This document shows positions 43,988 to 54,899 of a stretch of 64,000 bases of DNA, in pieces. This DNA is from Metellina segmentata. Lineage: Eukaryota; Arthropoda; Arachnida; Araneae; Tetragnathidae. Made by a program: the position numbers and the translations under genes. The notes under the pieces are model-generated. The model did not search any database. It was not told the origin of the DNA and saw only the letters and a program-made list of their open reading frames with translations. Numbering within the stretch: position 1 is the first letter of the stretch; each line of letters begins with the position of its first letter. Where the stretch lies: assembly GCA_947359465.1 (NCBI GenBank), contig OX375875.1, positions 61,222,697 to 61,286,696 of the forward strand, read 5' to 3'.

Positions 43988-44905
43988 TTATACACAATTA
44001 CAATACTTAAAGTTTAAGAAACCAAATGATTTCAATATTGAATTCAATTCATTGTTCCACATTTTACCACGTTGACGTAAACCATATAAAGATTTTTGCA
44101 GCATACAAACTTTGTTTTCATTTCTTTTTTCTATGTACCCTGGCGGTTGACGCATCAATATTTTTTCTTCTAACTCACCATACAAGTATGCAGATTTTAC
44201 ATCTAATTGAATATGTTTAAATCCTAACCATGAAACTAAAACTATGAAAAACTTAATAACTGAGAAGTTTCCTACAGGTGAAAATATATTGGAATAATAG
44301 AGTCCGAATATCTGTTTAAATCCCTGAGCTACAAGTCTAGCTTTAAATTTCTTAATTTTATTATCAGCGTCCCTTTTGACTGAATAAACCCACCTGCAAC
44401 CTATGATATTAGATTTTGATGGTGGATCTACCAAATTCCAAACTTTACGTTGTCGTATTACTTTTAACTCTTCGTTCATAGCATCTCGCAAATCTTCTTT
44501 TTCAGGTAGTTTTTGAGATTCAGCATATGTTTCAGATATTTCGATATTGTACACTTCTTCCTGAAAAACCTCAATAAAACTTGAATACTCAGATTCCTCT
44601 AATATTGAATCGTTAGATTCCTCTAATATTGAATCGTTAGATTCTTCAGAAGATTGATTATCACCAAGTTTGTTTTGCTCATTTTTAGTAATAGATTTAA
44701 AATTAAAAAGGTCCGGTTTAAAATCTAAGTTTTGTTTTTCACAATATTTCTTTATGTCATTTAATGATCTCATTCGCGTTTTTTTGGATGGAGGGTAATA
44801 ATACACATCAATTCGAGAACTTTTATTACGCGGTTTTTCGAGTCTAGTCCACTTGTCAATTTCTATATTTTTAAGTTTTGATTTTTCTTCGATTGTAGTT
44901 TGCAC
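43988..44905 (-). pseudogene. copia integrase C-terminus and reverse transcriptase
   Basis: A 305-codon open frame. An acidic linker with a duplicated SNDSILEE repeat leads into the copia reverse transcriptase: AMNEELKVIRQRKVWNLVDPP, GCRWVYSVKRD, KARLVAQGF, LDVKSAYLYGELEE, RQPPGY and KSLYGLRQRGKMW. It is interrupted just before the YVDD catalytic site by the MITE at 43440-43987. Confidence 0.9.
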
Positions 44906-45190
44906 AGTATCAAAATTTAGTAATTTTTCTTCCTCTAAATCATTATAGTTGAATACATGAACGCATTAGTTTGATTTTTGCCCAAATAATGTTAAAACTC
45001 CGTTTTTAGTTTCGTCTATTTTTACATTAATCGTTTCAGCTAAGCTTCGAGTTTTTGGCATGCACACACGATATCTTTTAGTTTTCAAAGCATAACCAAC
45101 TAAGATACCTATAGCCGCTTTCTTTGGAATTTATTTTTTATTACGTGTGGTTTGTGCACATATGCAACTGATCCAAATATTCAAAAATGC

Positions 45191-45751
45191 CTAACAGATG
45201 GTTTTCTGCCAGTTGCCAGTCCAAATTTCATAGGGTGTTTTTCCTTTGTTTAATTTATGTTCACATCGGTTTCTAATGTACACAAAAGTTAGTAAGGCTT
45301 CAGCCCAAAATCTAAATTGAAGACCACTGTCTTGCAACATTGCTCGAACACCGTCAGTTATAGTCCTGTTAAATCTTTCTGCTACCCCGTTTTGTTCAGG
45401 TGTATATATAGACGTACGTTCCATTTTAATACCAAGTTCTGTGAGATATTTTTCAAACTGTTTGTTGCAAAACTCAAGTCCATTGTCTGATCTCACGCAT
45501 TTTAACTTTTTGTTTAATTCCCTTTCTTTTGACATCAGATAGTTTTTGAAACATGTAAACACTTCCGATTTCCTTTTTAATTACATAAACAGTTGCAAAT
45601 CTTGAATAATCATCAATTATAGATCGAAAATAAGAATTACCACCTAAAGATTCTAGTGGGACTGGTCCCCAGATATCCATATATACTCTATCTAAAACAA
45701 GTTTTTGTGTAACAGGTTTAAAACTCGATCTTACACTTTTTGAAATATTAT
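45191..45751 (-). pseudogene. copia integrase core
   Basis: Two overlapping frames carry the rve-type integrase core: MDIWGPVPLESLGGNSYF and IDDYSRFATVYVIKKE, then after a frameshift near 45530 VRSDNGLEFCNKQF and QNGVAERFNRTI. The three acidic catalytic residues (D in MDIWGP, D in SDNG, E in AERFNRT) are all present, but the frameshift breaks the protein. The upstream edge is cut by the DD41D insertion. Confidence 0.88.
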
Positions 45752-47256
45752 ACAGGGTGGTCCCGAATTCATGGTACAAACTTTAATGGTAGGTACAGGA
45801 CATTGTAACAATGATTTATTGTATAGGAATGTATAGTCGCAAGTGACGCGGTGAGGCGAAAACAGGGGAAATAACGGCCGAAAGGAAAAACAAAGATTTT
45901 ATTGAAAGCGTTGTTGACAAGTGTCATGTTTACAGTAATTGTTCAAAATTGCGTCCACCAGTATCGATACATGCTTGACAGCGTCGGTGGAGCGATTGGC
46001 GTACACGTTCAAAGATGCCTGGTATTTCACGCACACCTGCAGCAGCTACAGATAAGCGAGCGACGAGATCCTCATCTGAGTCAACTGGAGTCTCATAAAC
46101 AAGATGCTTTAGATGTCCCCATAAAAAGTAATCGAGGCTCGATAAATCGGGAGATCGGGGGGGGCAAGGGACTGGTCCACCACGCCCAATCCATCGAGTA
46201 CCAAACGTGGCATTCAGGTAATTCCGTACATCAATGCTGAAGTGTGCTGGCGCCCCATCGTGCTGAAACCACATGCGGTTACGAATGGCGATCGGAACAT
46301 CATGCAGCAGTTGTGGTAACACTTCTTTCAGAAAAATAAGATAGCTTCCGCCAGTGAGCCGCGTGGGTAGTAAGTATGGGCCAATCAAAAAGTCGTTCAC
46401 AATACCAGCCCACACATTAATACTGAAACGTTGTTGAAACGCATGTCGACGCGTTGCATGTGGATTATCGGTTGCCCACACATGTGAATTGTGCGCATTA
46501 AAGACACCCTCGCGTGAAAATGTCGCTTCATCTGTAAATAGCACATAATCTACGAAATCCGGCTGCAACGCACATTGCTGCATCACCCACAGGCAGAAGT
46601 TCACGCGGCGAGGATAATCTGCCGGATTCAATGCTTGTACTTTCTGAAAATGGAAGGGGTGTAAGCGATTTTCGTTTAACACTCTGCATACAGTCTGATG
46701 ACTCACACCTACGTCACGCGCAACAGTTCTTGTGCTTGACTCGGGTCTATCAGCCACAATGTTCAAGATGCTTTCTTCCAGCCTTGGAGTGCGTACAGCT
46801 CTTACTCGACCAGCGCCATGTCTGTTGACGTCGAACGCACCTGTTTCACAAAGTTGACGATGTAACCGTTGAAAAATTCTATGATCCGGCATTCGTCGAT
46901 CAGGATACTCCGCGCGATACATTCGTAACGCAGCTCTGCCGTTACCATTTGCACGGCCGTACATGTAATGCATGTCTGCTTTTTCTGCATACGTAAAGTC
47001 ACCCATCGTCTACGGCAGCACAATTGTGAATGGCGCTTTTCCCTACTGCGATGCATCATGTTCAACAGCGGCTAGACATCTACTGCCCTCTACCGGCAAT
47101 GATACCAACCGATCACTCCATTTCTCTTTCCTTTTATTTCCCCTGTTTACGCCTCACCGCGTCACTTGCGACTATACATTCCTATACAATAAATCATTGT
47201 TACAATGTCCTGTACCTACCATTAAAGTTTGTACCATGAATTCGGGACCACCCTGT
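45752..47256 (-). mobile_element. DD41D IS630-Tc1-mariner transposon, apparently intact
   Basis: Terminal inverted repeats of 122 bp (45752-45873 and 47135-47256), starting ACAGGGTGGTCCCGAATTCA, differ at a single base. The flanks read ATATTAT/ATATTAT around the ends, so a TA duplication, or a longer one within a TA-rich site, is plausible; the exact cut cannot be fixed. The transposase gene inside is uninterrupted. It landed in a copia pol gene and is one of the youngest insertions in the window. Confidence 0.93.
45930..47006 (-). CDS. DDD transposase (DD41D, DUF4817-type N-terminus)
   Basis: A 358-residue uninterrupted frame starting MGDFTYAEKADMHYMYGRAN. The N-terminal ~120 residues form the helix-turn-helix DNA-binding region, with the form seen in arthropod proteins tagged DUF4817, and end with SSTRTVARDVGVSHQTVCRV. 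The catalytic core follows: FTDEATFSREGVFNAHNSHVW with the first Asp, WFQHDGAPAHFS with the second, and PPRSPDLSSLDYFLWGHLK with the third. The interval between second and third is 41 residues by direct count. The protein would cut and paste the element by binding its 122-bp ends. No stop, frameshift or missing catalytic residue is visible, so it may be active. No intron is evident. Confidence 0.92.
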   Translation of the reverse strand: MGDFTYAEKADMHYMYGRANGNGRAALRMYRAEYPDRRMPDHRIFQRLHRQLCETGAFDVNRHGAGRVRAVRTPRLEESILNIVADRPESSTRTVARDVGVSHQTVCRVLNENRLHPFHFQKVQALNPADYPRRVNFCLWVMQQCALQPDFVDYVLFTDEATFSREGVFNAHNSHVWATDNPHATRRHAFQQRFSINVWAGIVNDFLIGPYLLPTRLTGGSYLIFLKEVLPQLLHDVPIAIRNRMWFQHDGAPAHFSIDVRNYLNATFGTRWIGRGGPVPCPPRSPDLSSLDYFLWGHLKHLVYETPVDSDEDLVARLSVAAAGVREIPGIFERVRQSLHRRCQACIDTGGRNFEQLL

Positions 47257-47434
47257 ATATTATACAAGGATCCATTTTACCTTTAATGTTATCAATACCA
47301 TTAACACAATTTGATCTACTCGTATTATACAATAAATCTGTATTTACGTGTCCAAATCTTCTATGCACTAAATTAATATTTAAACTATTATGAATACCAC
47401 TTACATTATACGATTCATAACGATTCTCAGGCAA
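47257..47434 (-). pseudogene. copia GAG-pre-integrase zinc-binding region
   Basis: HRRFGHVNTDLLYN followed by a Cys and GIDNIKGKM is the pre-integrase HHCC region typical of copia, upstream of the integrase. It is cut on its 3' side by the DD41D element at 47256. The region between this and the protease is frameshifted. Confidence 0.8.
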
Positions 47435-47594
47435 ACCACATAAATTACATAAAAATTATCCTTTCTTGGTACAGTTAAATAATACTCATCATTTTTAGTA
47501 AACAAAATCATTTTATTATTTGACCAATTTACTTTATATTTAGCTATATCCATCTTAGCGCCACTTTAAAGATTACGACACATATTAGAGGCAT

Positions 47595-47882
47595 TTAAAA
47601 CATTTTTAACATGACTTTTACAAAATTATCATTATCAATTGCATAAAATGTGATATCACCTACCCCAAGTATTTTCGATGTGCAGTTTTTATCACCGATC
47701 AGAGCATTTGTCGTATCCAAGGTTTTGAAGTTTCGAAACCAACTCTTCTCGTTACAGAAATGCGATGTTGCGGCGGAGTCCACCAACCATTCGCCCAAAT
47801 CTGGCATCGAGATTTCTACTTTCCGGTTCTCAACATTCATTGCTACGGCTGCATAGGAATTTTGTGGATATTCGGAATACAT
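47595..47882 (-). pseudogene. copia aspartic protease
   Basis: GEWLVDSAATSHFCNEKSWF contains the copia protease active site (DSAAT followed by SHF). A 95-codon open frame remains; downstream it is lost in stops and frameshifts. Confidence 0.85.
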
Positions 47883-47949
47883 GCTTAGGATTCTGCATTC
47901 GGGATTGCTTGCATGGTTTCGAGATTTGTCCTACTTTTGTGATGATCTG

Positions 47950-48506
47950 TTCAGGTCGTTTTTTCGTTTATAACAGTCTTGTCTAAAATGATCTTTTCTT
48001 TTACAGTAGTGGCATATCTTTGTCGACCTGTCGAAATGCTCCCGAGAATGGTCCAGAACGGTTCCACTGCTCATATGGCTCTTTTACTTGACACTGACTT
48101 CGAATCTTCGTTGTATATGCACTGGATATTACGTCGAGTCCCTTGTCCTTCCTTTTCTGTCCAATTCTCCCAGATTCACTTATCAGTTGACTTTCGATGT
48201 AATTGAAGTTAAACTGCTTGTCGTCTAACCTGTATAATAACTGTACTAAGTTAACATAATCAGCAGGTAATTTGCGTATCAATTGAAAACACACCAAATA
48301 TTCCGGCATTTCAAATCCAGCTTCTTGGATGAGCAACTTTTTCTCTTGAATTCTTTTACAGAAAATGCCTATTGTTTCTGTATCTTCTTTAAAATTCAAC
48401 TCGTAGAATTCGTCTATTAAACTTGCAAGTCTTGCTCTAGATGTGGGTTCAAAATTAGTTTTCAGGATGCTCCAGGCTTCTCGTCTATCAGTAGTGTGCT
48501 TTAGTA
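47950..48506 (-). pseudogene. copia gag with CCHC zinc knuckle
   Basis: The gag frame is recognisable from DRREAWSILKTNFEP near 48485 through FYELNFKEDTETI and LIRKLPADYVNLVQLL (UBN2-type copia gag), and runs to a stop at 48001. A zinc knuckle CHYCKRKDHFRQDC (CX2CX4HX4C) is encoded at about 47972-48014 in another frame, so a frameshift separates it from the main frame. The N-terminus is missing: similarity ends where the remnant of the 5' LTR starts. Confidence 0.85.
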
Positions 48507-48527
48507 GACAATCCTCTTATTCCCGAA
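48507..48527 (-). repeat. 21-bp remnant of copia 5' LTR
   Basis: These bases are identical to 43252-43272, that is, positions 9-29 of the 3' LTR, in the same orientation. They lie directly upstream of gag. A deletion therefore removed the rest of the 5' LTR, the primer-binding site and the first part of gag. Confidence 0.75.
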
Positions 48528-48536
48528 ATAAACAGA

Positions 48537-48696
48537 TAGCTCAGGTGTTGCTTCGTCATCTGACCGTGGTTGAAAATTACGAGGTGTTGTCCTCGGATCT
48601 TTTCCTTAAGGGACTGATCCCGGACCGTCGTCAATAGCCCGTTGTGTTGCTCTAGTACGACGTTAACTAAAATTACCATTACCATTACCATTACCA
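48537..48696 (+). mobile_element. SINE family A, 5'-truncated with TSD
   Basis: An 11-bp target duplication, AAATAAACAGA, lies at 48526-48536 and 48697-48707. It starts at GCTCAGGTGTTGC, lacking the tRNA head, and ends in several ATTACC repeats, which show the family's tail unit. Inserted at the edge of the copia remnant. Confidence 0.92.
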
Positions 48697-49256
48697 AAAT
48701 AAACAGAAACACATATATTGGATACGTAATTTTTGAAGATGTGAGTGCATCTGTTTCATTTTCTTTAAAAACGTAATATTTAAGGTTTTTTTAATAAATT
48801 CAAAGTAATTTTGATTCGATGTATTTGCTCATGAAAACATGAATTGTAATGTTTCAATACCTTTTAAGCAGGTTCTCCATTATAAATCGATAAAATTTAT
48901 TTGACTGTTTGGTTTACATTATACTTGCTAAGAGAGGATCTACATCTGATACTAATAGAAAATAACGTTTTCCTTCGGGTCAATATAATTATTACACTAG
49001 TGTTAAAAATTAAGAAAATTTGTATATTTTTTCGAATTTCTCGAAAAGTAATGAACGAAAGGTAAAACTAATGCTTTCAAACAAAGATACATATTTTTGG
49101 TGTCTAATACGTAAGCGTACACGTTCCTGTGGGCGGTGCATTTAGAGGAACAGGCACGTGACAATTTCCATTCTTCGTTCGCTCGCACACCTCAGCGGTT
49201 TTTGTAGGGGGGTTTTTGTGCAAAATTCGGTGAAAATTCAAAAGCAGACAGTTAAA

Positions 49257-50250
49257 ATGAGAACCCACCAACGTTCGGATGATGGAATGAGGTGGGGTAT
49301 CGTCGGGGCACAGGAAGCAGGGTTCAATAGCGGATTGCTTCAGAGGTGAATGTAAGGCCCAGTATCCAACTTATGGAAACAGTTTAAGGATACTGGATCC
49401 GTAGAGAGAAAGCCTGGGCAAGATCTCCATGAGCCGAGACGGCCAATGAAGATCGATATTTAACCCTTAGAGCGAGACGCAACAGGGGAATGGAGCAGCT
49501 TCTCAGACAAGCCGAGTTTCAAGGGTTACTGTTTCCAGAAGGCTACATGAAAGAGATCTGTTTGCAGGAAGACCTGCTGTTTGAGTCCCGATCACTTCTG
49601 CTCACAGGAAAATCTGTTTAGCATGGTGCAGAGAACATCGATCTCGGACCAGAAGATCAGGGGGGGGGTGCGTTCCATTCATTGATGCGTCCCGGTTCAG
49701 TCACTAATTCTAGACTAACGTTCATCTGCAGAGAACCAGGGACCACCTATCTGTCCTTCAACATCCTAGAAGGAGACCACTATGGCAGCGGTCTGGTTGA
49801 TGATCTGGTTAGGTATCATGTTGGATGGGCGCACCGACCTCCACGTTTTTGACAGATGATCTGTGACTGCTGTGGGGTATAGGAATGAGATCTTGTATCC
49901 CTATGTTCACATCTTCAGGGGCGCAGTTGGCCCTGATTTCATTTTTATAGACGACAGCGGTTGCTCACTTAGGGCTCATCTGGTCGACGAATATCTGGAA
50001 AGAGATTCGCCCGTTGGATTGTCCAGTCAGATCTCCAGACCGAAACCCTATAGAACATATCTGCGACGCTCTTGGGAGGGCAATAATTGCAACTCACCTT
50101 CCCCCTCCCAGAACTATCCAGAACCTGAAAACAACGTTGCTTAATGAGTGAGACCGACTTCCACAGGAACTCATAAACTGCCTCATTTTCAATATGAATT
50201 CACGTTGTGAGAGTTGTAAAACTGTAAGAGGAGACCATACCCCCTATTAA
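49257..50250 (+). pseudogene. Tc1-like transposase, near full length, decayed
   Basis: The gene starts at ATG 49257 (MRTHQRSDDGMRW) and keeps its natural C-terminus (GDHTPY, stop at 50248-50250). In between, Tc1 blocks appear in shifting frames: WKQFKDTGS near 49376, TLRARRNRG near 49465, RVTVSRRLHERD near 49525, PDFIFIDDSGCS near 49930 (second catalytic motif, DDNARPH changed), and SPDRNPIEHICDALGRA near 50030 with the catalytic Glu kept. Several stops and frameshifts are present. Confidence 0.88.
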
Positions 50251-50259
50251 CTAATTTTT

Positions 50260-51800
50260 TGTGTCGATATTGTAACTGACACCACTGTTCTAGATCTTCC
50301 TGCGCTGATTAGTCTTACGCAGGATCATGCGCGTGTACCATAACTATTGTATGTTAGTTTGTATTATTTCAACCTATGTATATATCTAATTTCATTAAAA
50401 TATGTCCAGTAGTTCTGGAGATAATCGCCCAAAAGTGAAATTTCTTTTAATTTTGAACAATGGGGCCTTGTGCTTATCTGAATGTAAATATTAAATGAAC
50501 TTTTTTTCACAGATACACTTTGTGCCTGCATACATCTATCGTTCCCCAGATATTTGCCAAACATAGAAGATTAAGTATGTGTCAATGGTACAGTCTATTA
50601 AATTTGGGGATGCGGAATCATGAGTCGGAAATCTTAACACATACTTCGTGATTGAATGATGTCTATCATATTCTCTTCCATGATATACAGGTATGTAATG
50701 CCACTTTTACCGTCTTCGTTTTAATATTCTGTATGCAATTTTACAAGTATTTATTAATTTTGACTATATAAAACTAAACCTCAATATTTGGACTTTTTTT
50801 TATTGATCGATATTTTATAAATATAAAACATTAATTTCAATATATTTTAATTTCAAATAAAAAAACAGCACATGCTTGTCAATGAGTCATAGTTTTTTTA
50901 ATTTTCTGGGGAAAAGAGTTTGCCTTTTTGATTACTAAAGCATTTCCGCTGATGAAATCGATGTCGGCATAAGGCTCGCTCTTAACTTTATTTAAATCTT
51001 CCTGGAGACTGATTCGTTGAAGACGGCATCAGCAGTTTCTGCGAAGAGGATTAAGATGGAAGATTAGGATCTTAAGAGGATCTTAAATCATAGATTTTCA
51101 AGTAGCTCTGTCAAGAATGAAATTTGGATTCAAATCGGACAAAATCGGAATTTTGCAGTGTTGCTTACCAGTATATTTTGTAATAATATGGTTTAGAGTG
51201 GTGGTGAATAAATTCACAGGACAGCTGACACTTAAATCTGAATAACTAAAGCTTGTTATAAATGTTTTTAACACTTCTCATGTATTCATTCACTCATTAC
51301 TCGATTGATTCCCTTTCCCCTCAAACTCATGCTGTATCACATTATTTCTATTAAAATTAATATCTAAAATTTCGACACTTTTACGTATTTCATAACGATA
51401 TTCATCAGTTCATTGAAAATCGCTCAAACATTAAGAGATATTTTGCATTGAGCATTGAGCATCTGCTAACTTTTATGACGTCCCAATTGCAAAATAAATC
51501 GAATGCCATGTGGCCACACAAGTCAAAAATGCTTATTAAGATCCCTGCAAAGTATTTCTGAAGAAAGATCTGTCAATTATCAGCAGAGATATGAGCTGTT
51601 TAGTGATCGAACGCACGTCATCTTGCATGACGACATGTCTAGAAAACATCCAGGATAGCGGATGTCAAGGAAAGTGAAAAATGCTTTCCGAGGCACGTAC
51701 TAAACATTTCTGGGCTAAACTCCTCTTTTCTCAAACCTTCTTACAGAACCCTAGTCAGATTCGGACTGTGACAAAAAAGTACTTCTTATTGTATAGAAAT
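50260..51800. other. unassigned AT-rich DNA
   Basis: Nothing that I can support. Confidence 0.5.
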
Positions 51801-51805
51801 TGCAC

Positions 51806-51861
51806 TGCTTAACCAAAACTACTAATATTCACTTACACCTATATTTTGTAGTAATATATAC
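51806..51861 (+). repeat. inverted repeat, left arm
   Basis: A ~56-bp sequence mirrored at 54843-54899 with a few mismatches. The inner 27 bp, including TATTTTGTAGTAATATATAC, are identical. It brackets three decayed transposons and two (TA)n tracts. Confidence 0.85.
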
Positions 51862-52250
51862 GTATATCAGGTTGAGTAAAAAGTTTTCCGCCAAAAAAAA
51901 ATTTTTTAAAAAGGTTAAATACATAGGAAAACAGTAAAGCTAATGAGGATAGTAATCTCCGTTCAAATCTACAATCGTTTGCCAAAGTTTTGGCAACTTT
52001 CCAATCCCTTTTGCAAAGAACTGTGGAGCGTGGGCGAGTCCGTATCAGAGCGTTAACTATTGTTTTTTGGGCAAACGTCAAGTTCTAACGCAATAGTTCG
52101 TGTTGAAACATTTCTGTCTTGATCAATGATATGCTTTAACTGCTCACAATCAACTTCGATAGGGCAGCCAGAACGTGGTTCATCTTCAATGTCGAAATTT
52201 CCAGTTTTAAACTTCCGAAACCAAACTTTGACTGTTTCATACAAAACAGT
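51862..52250 (-). pseudogene. mariner transposase, internally deleted
   Basis: On the minus strand the N-terminal part (ETVKVWFRKFKTGNFDIEDE, then LDVCPKN; 52244-52060) is joined to the C-terminal end (FFAKGIGKLPKLWQTIVDL, then a stop near 51940). The whole catalytic core is missing. GGTTGAGTAAAAAGTTTTCC at 51869 is the mariner-like terminal end; no matching right end was found. Confidence 0.78.
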
Positions 52251-52374
52251 ATTGATGACTTAACTTTCACACATTTTTTGGTGGCATACAGCAGTCACAC
52301 TGAGTTTGTCACAGAACACTCAGGCTAACAACCACAGAGATGACAGCTGGTGGAGCGGAGGTATCTTCTATTGG

Positions 52375-52487
<113 letters not shown>

Positions 52488-53536
52488 GCTGTTTGTAAAA
52501 AAATGCAACACCATGAAGGAGTCATCAGAATTAAATGAAATTTAATACACAAACGGCTTGTATTAGTACAAATAAATGAATAAATTTTCAAAGCAAAAAA
52601 AAAACAATATTAAGTGTTTGAAATCAGTACTTGGTGCTGCCACCACTCGCTGCAATAAGTGTTGCTTTACGACGTGGCATGGAATGAAACAGATGTTGAA
52701 TGTCTGCTTGTGGAAGAAAATTCCATATTGTTTGTCCCAAAGTTCGTCTTTTGAAGCTGTAGGAAGCGGATCACGAGCGAGACGCCGACCAAACAAATCC
52801 CACACATGCTCAATAGGCGACATTTCCGGCGAATAAGCAGGTCAAGGAAGAAGTTTCATGTGTCGGGCTGAAAAGAAGTATCGAACATTCCTTTCAACAT
52901 GTGGGCGTGCATAATGCTGTTGAAAGATAGCTCCAGAGATGCCTTGAAGGAAGAGAACGACTTCGAGCTCTAGCACTTCACGGACGTACCTATTACAATT
53001 CAGATTACCCTCAATTCGTAGCAGCTGAGATCGTCCATGATACGAAATCGCACCCCAGACCTTAACTCCAGGTGTTCGGCCACTATGACGTTCGATAACG
53101 CACACTGGAAGGCAGCGTTCACCGGCATCGCGTCTAACACGAATGCGGCCATCATGGTTCCACAAATTAAAGCGGGATTCATCAGAGAAGACAACTTGTT
53201 GCCAATCAGTCCGCCAGGCTATGTGCTCATGAGCCCATTGCAGACGCAGCCGTCGATGGTTTGGCGTGAGGGTGATCCTGTATAAAGGAATCCTTGCACG
53301 CAATCCACGGTGCAGCAGACGTCGGCAAATTGACGAAGCCGACATTAGTACACCTGTAGCAGTAGACCAAAGTGCTGCCAAATGCCTGGAGGAAGCTGTA
53401 CGGTCATTCACTGCCATGTGGACCAAGTGTCTATCATCGCGCGCTGACGTCACCTTCCATCGTCCACTCCCAGTTTTTCGAGTTCTGTTCTGCTGCACAC
53501 GAGCTGTTATTGCGCGATAGGAAAATCCTCCTTTAC

Positions 53537-53537
<1 letters not shown>
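52488..53537 (-). pseudogene. Tc1-like transposase, N-truncated, one stop and one frameshift
   Basis: The minus-strand frame is open from the (TA)n edge at 53537 to a stop at 52842-52844, where the usual Trp codon of WPAYSPEMSPIEHVW reads TGA. It continues in frame through SPIEHVWDLFGRRL, with catalytic Glu, to near 52740, then frameshifts. The natural end lies at about 52624. The first catalytic block VVFSDESRFNLWNHDGR is intact, but the second reads FQQHYARPHVE, with His in place of the catalytic Asp. The N-terminal DNA-binding part is cut off at the TA tract. Confidence 0.88.

Positions 53538-53599
<62 letters not shown>
53538..53599. repeat. (TA)n microsatellite
   Basis: Pure TA run between two divergently oriented Tc1 relics. 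Confidence 0.95.
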
Positions 53600-53602
<3 letters not shown>

Positions 53603-54843
53603 GCATTGACGAGCCAAAACATTAGGACCATCCTCACATTTTTCAATGGACTCGTATGGATGACATGGAGGGTACGTGATTAAGTGAGAATGGTATTTAT
53701 CTGCTGCTGGAGAAAGCAAGTAATCATTCTCGCACTTACTTTTGCGAGTGATGGGAAAGGCTGCTGATCTAAGCGAATTTGATAAAGGGCAGATCGTAAT
53801 GGCCCGAAGACTCGGAACGAGTATCACCGAAACTCCACGACTGATAGGTTGTTCACGTTCTACCGTTGTTGGTATTTATGCAAAGTTGATAAATGACGAT
53901 GACACCAGGTGACGCCAAGGTGTTGGTCGTCCACGCGTCAACAAAGAAAACGGACGTCGGAGACTGTCCCGCTTGGTAAAGCATAATCGGCGCGGGACAG
54001 TGACTCAGCTGACAGCCCAATACAATGCAGGTCCAAGCGCAAGTGTTTCGGAACACACAGTTCAGCGAACACTGTTGAATATGGGACTGTGCAGCAGACG
54101 TCCCACTCGTGTGCCTCTGATGACCAAGCGTCATCTTCAACTACGCCTACACAACTACGCCCGGGAACATCGAGAATAGACCATGAATGAGTGGAAGAGA
54201 GTTGCCTGGTCAGATTAATCCGGATTTATCATTCATCGCGTCGATGGTCGCGACAGTGTACGCCGTCTGCCAGGCGAACAGTTGATCCCCTCTTGTACAG
54301 CAGGTCATACGCAGGATGGTGGTGGCGGTATTATGCTTTGAGGGACTTTCTCATGGGAGCCTCTGGGACCCGTAGTTGTAGTAGAACAGACCATGAACGC
54401 TGCGAACTATCTGAACATCATTTCGGATCAGTTGCACCCTTACATGGCGTCTGTCTTCCCAACTGGAAATGGCTTTCAAACTACCAGCAGAACAACGCCC
54501 CATGTCACAAGGCTCGGATTGTGTTTGAGTGGTCCGTGAAAGATACTGATGAATTCCACTTAATGTCCTGGCCACTTAACTCGGCGAGATCTTAATCCAA
54601 TAGATCACATTTAGGGTGTCATGGAGCGGCAGCTCAGGACTCAAATACCACCATGTCCGAACATGGTGACTCAAACACCACCATGACTTTGCGTGACCGC
54701 TGCTTACACATTTGGTACAACCTGTCTCCAGTCATGTACCAAGAACTTGTTGCATCTATGCCCAGGCGAGTTGCAGCTGTTTTGCAGGCCAAAGGAGGCT
54801 TAACGCGGTATTTAGTAGGTGGTTATGTCTTGGCTATTCAGTG
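53600..54843 (+). mobile_element. Tc1-like transposon, both ends present
   Basis: The left end, CACGCATTGACGAGCCAAAA near 53600, is mirrored at the right end by TTATGTCTTGGCTATTCAGTG near 54823-54843. TA-rich sequence flanks both sides, so the TA duplication cannot be separated from the microsatellite. The length of about 1.24 kb is typical of Tc1. Confidence 0.8.
53751..54815 (+). pseudogene. Tc1-like transposase, decayed
   Basis: ATG at 53751 gives [20 protein letters not shown], the start of a common arthropod Tc1 lineage. SVSEHTVQRTLLNMGL and SRRPTRVPLMTKRH follow. The first catalytic block reads VAWSD then stop, where the next codon should be Glu (near 54213). GGGGIML and PLGPVVVVEQTMNA follow in another frame, then SMPRRVAAVLQAKGG near the end. 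At least four stops and two frameshifts are visible. Confidence 0.88.
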
Positions 54844-54899
54844 TATATATTACTACAAAATATAGGTGTAAATGAATTTTAGTAGTGTTGGTTAAGTGT
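54843..54899 (-). repeat. inverted repeat, right arm
   Basis: Mirror of 51806-51861. It starts directly at the right end of the Tc1 element. Confidence 0.85.

Larger units (their letters stand above)
43019..48527 (-). mobile_element. copia-type LTR retrotransposon, broken and nested
   Basis: Genes run on the minus strand in copia order: gag, protease, integrase, reverse transcriptase, RNase H end, then the 3' LTR. Three later insertions interrupt it or its edge: a DD41D transposon at 45752-47256, a hAT-type MITE at 43440-43987 and a SINE at 48537-48696. Part of the reverse transcriptase/RNase H and most of the 5' LTR with the primer site are deleted. It cannot transpose. Confidence 0.88.
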
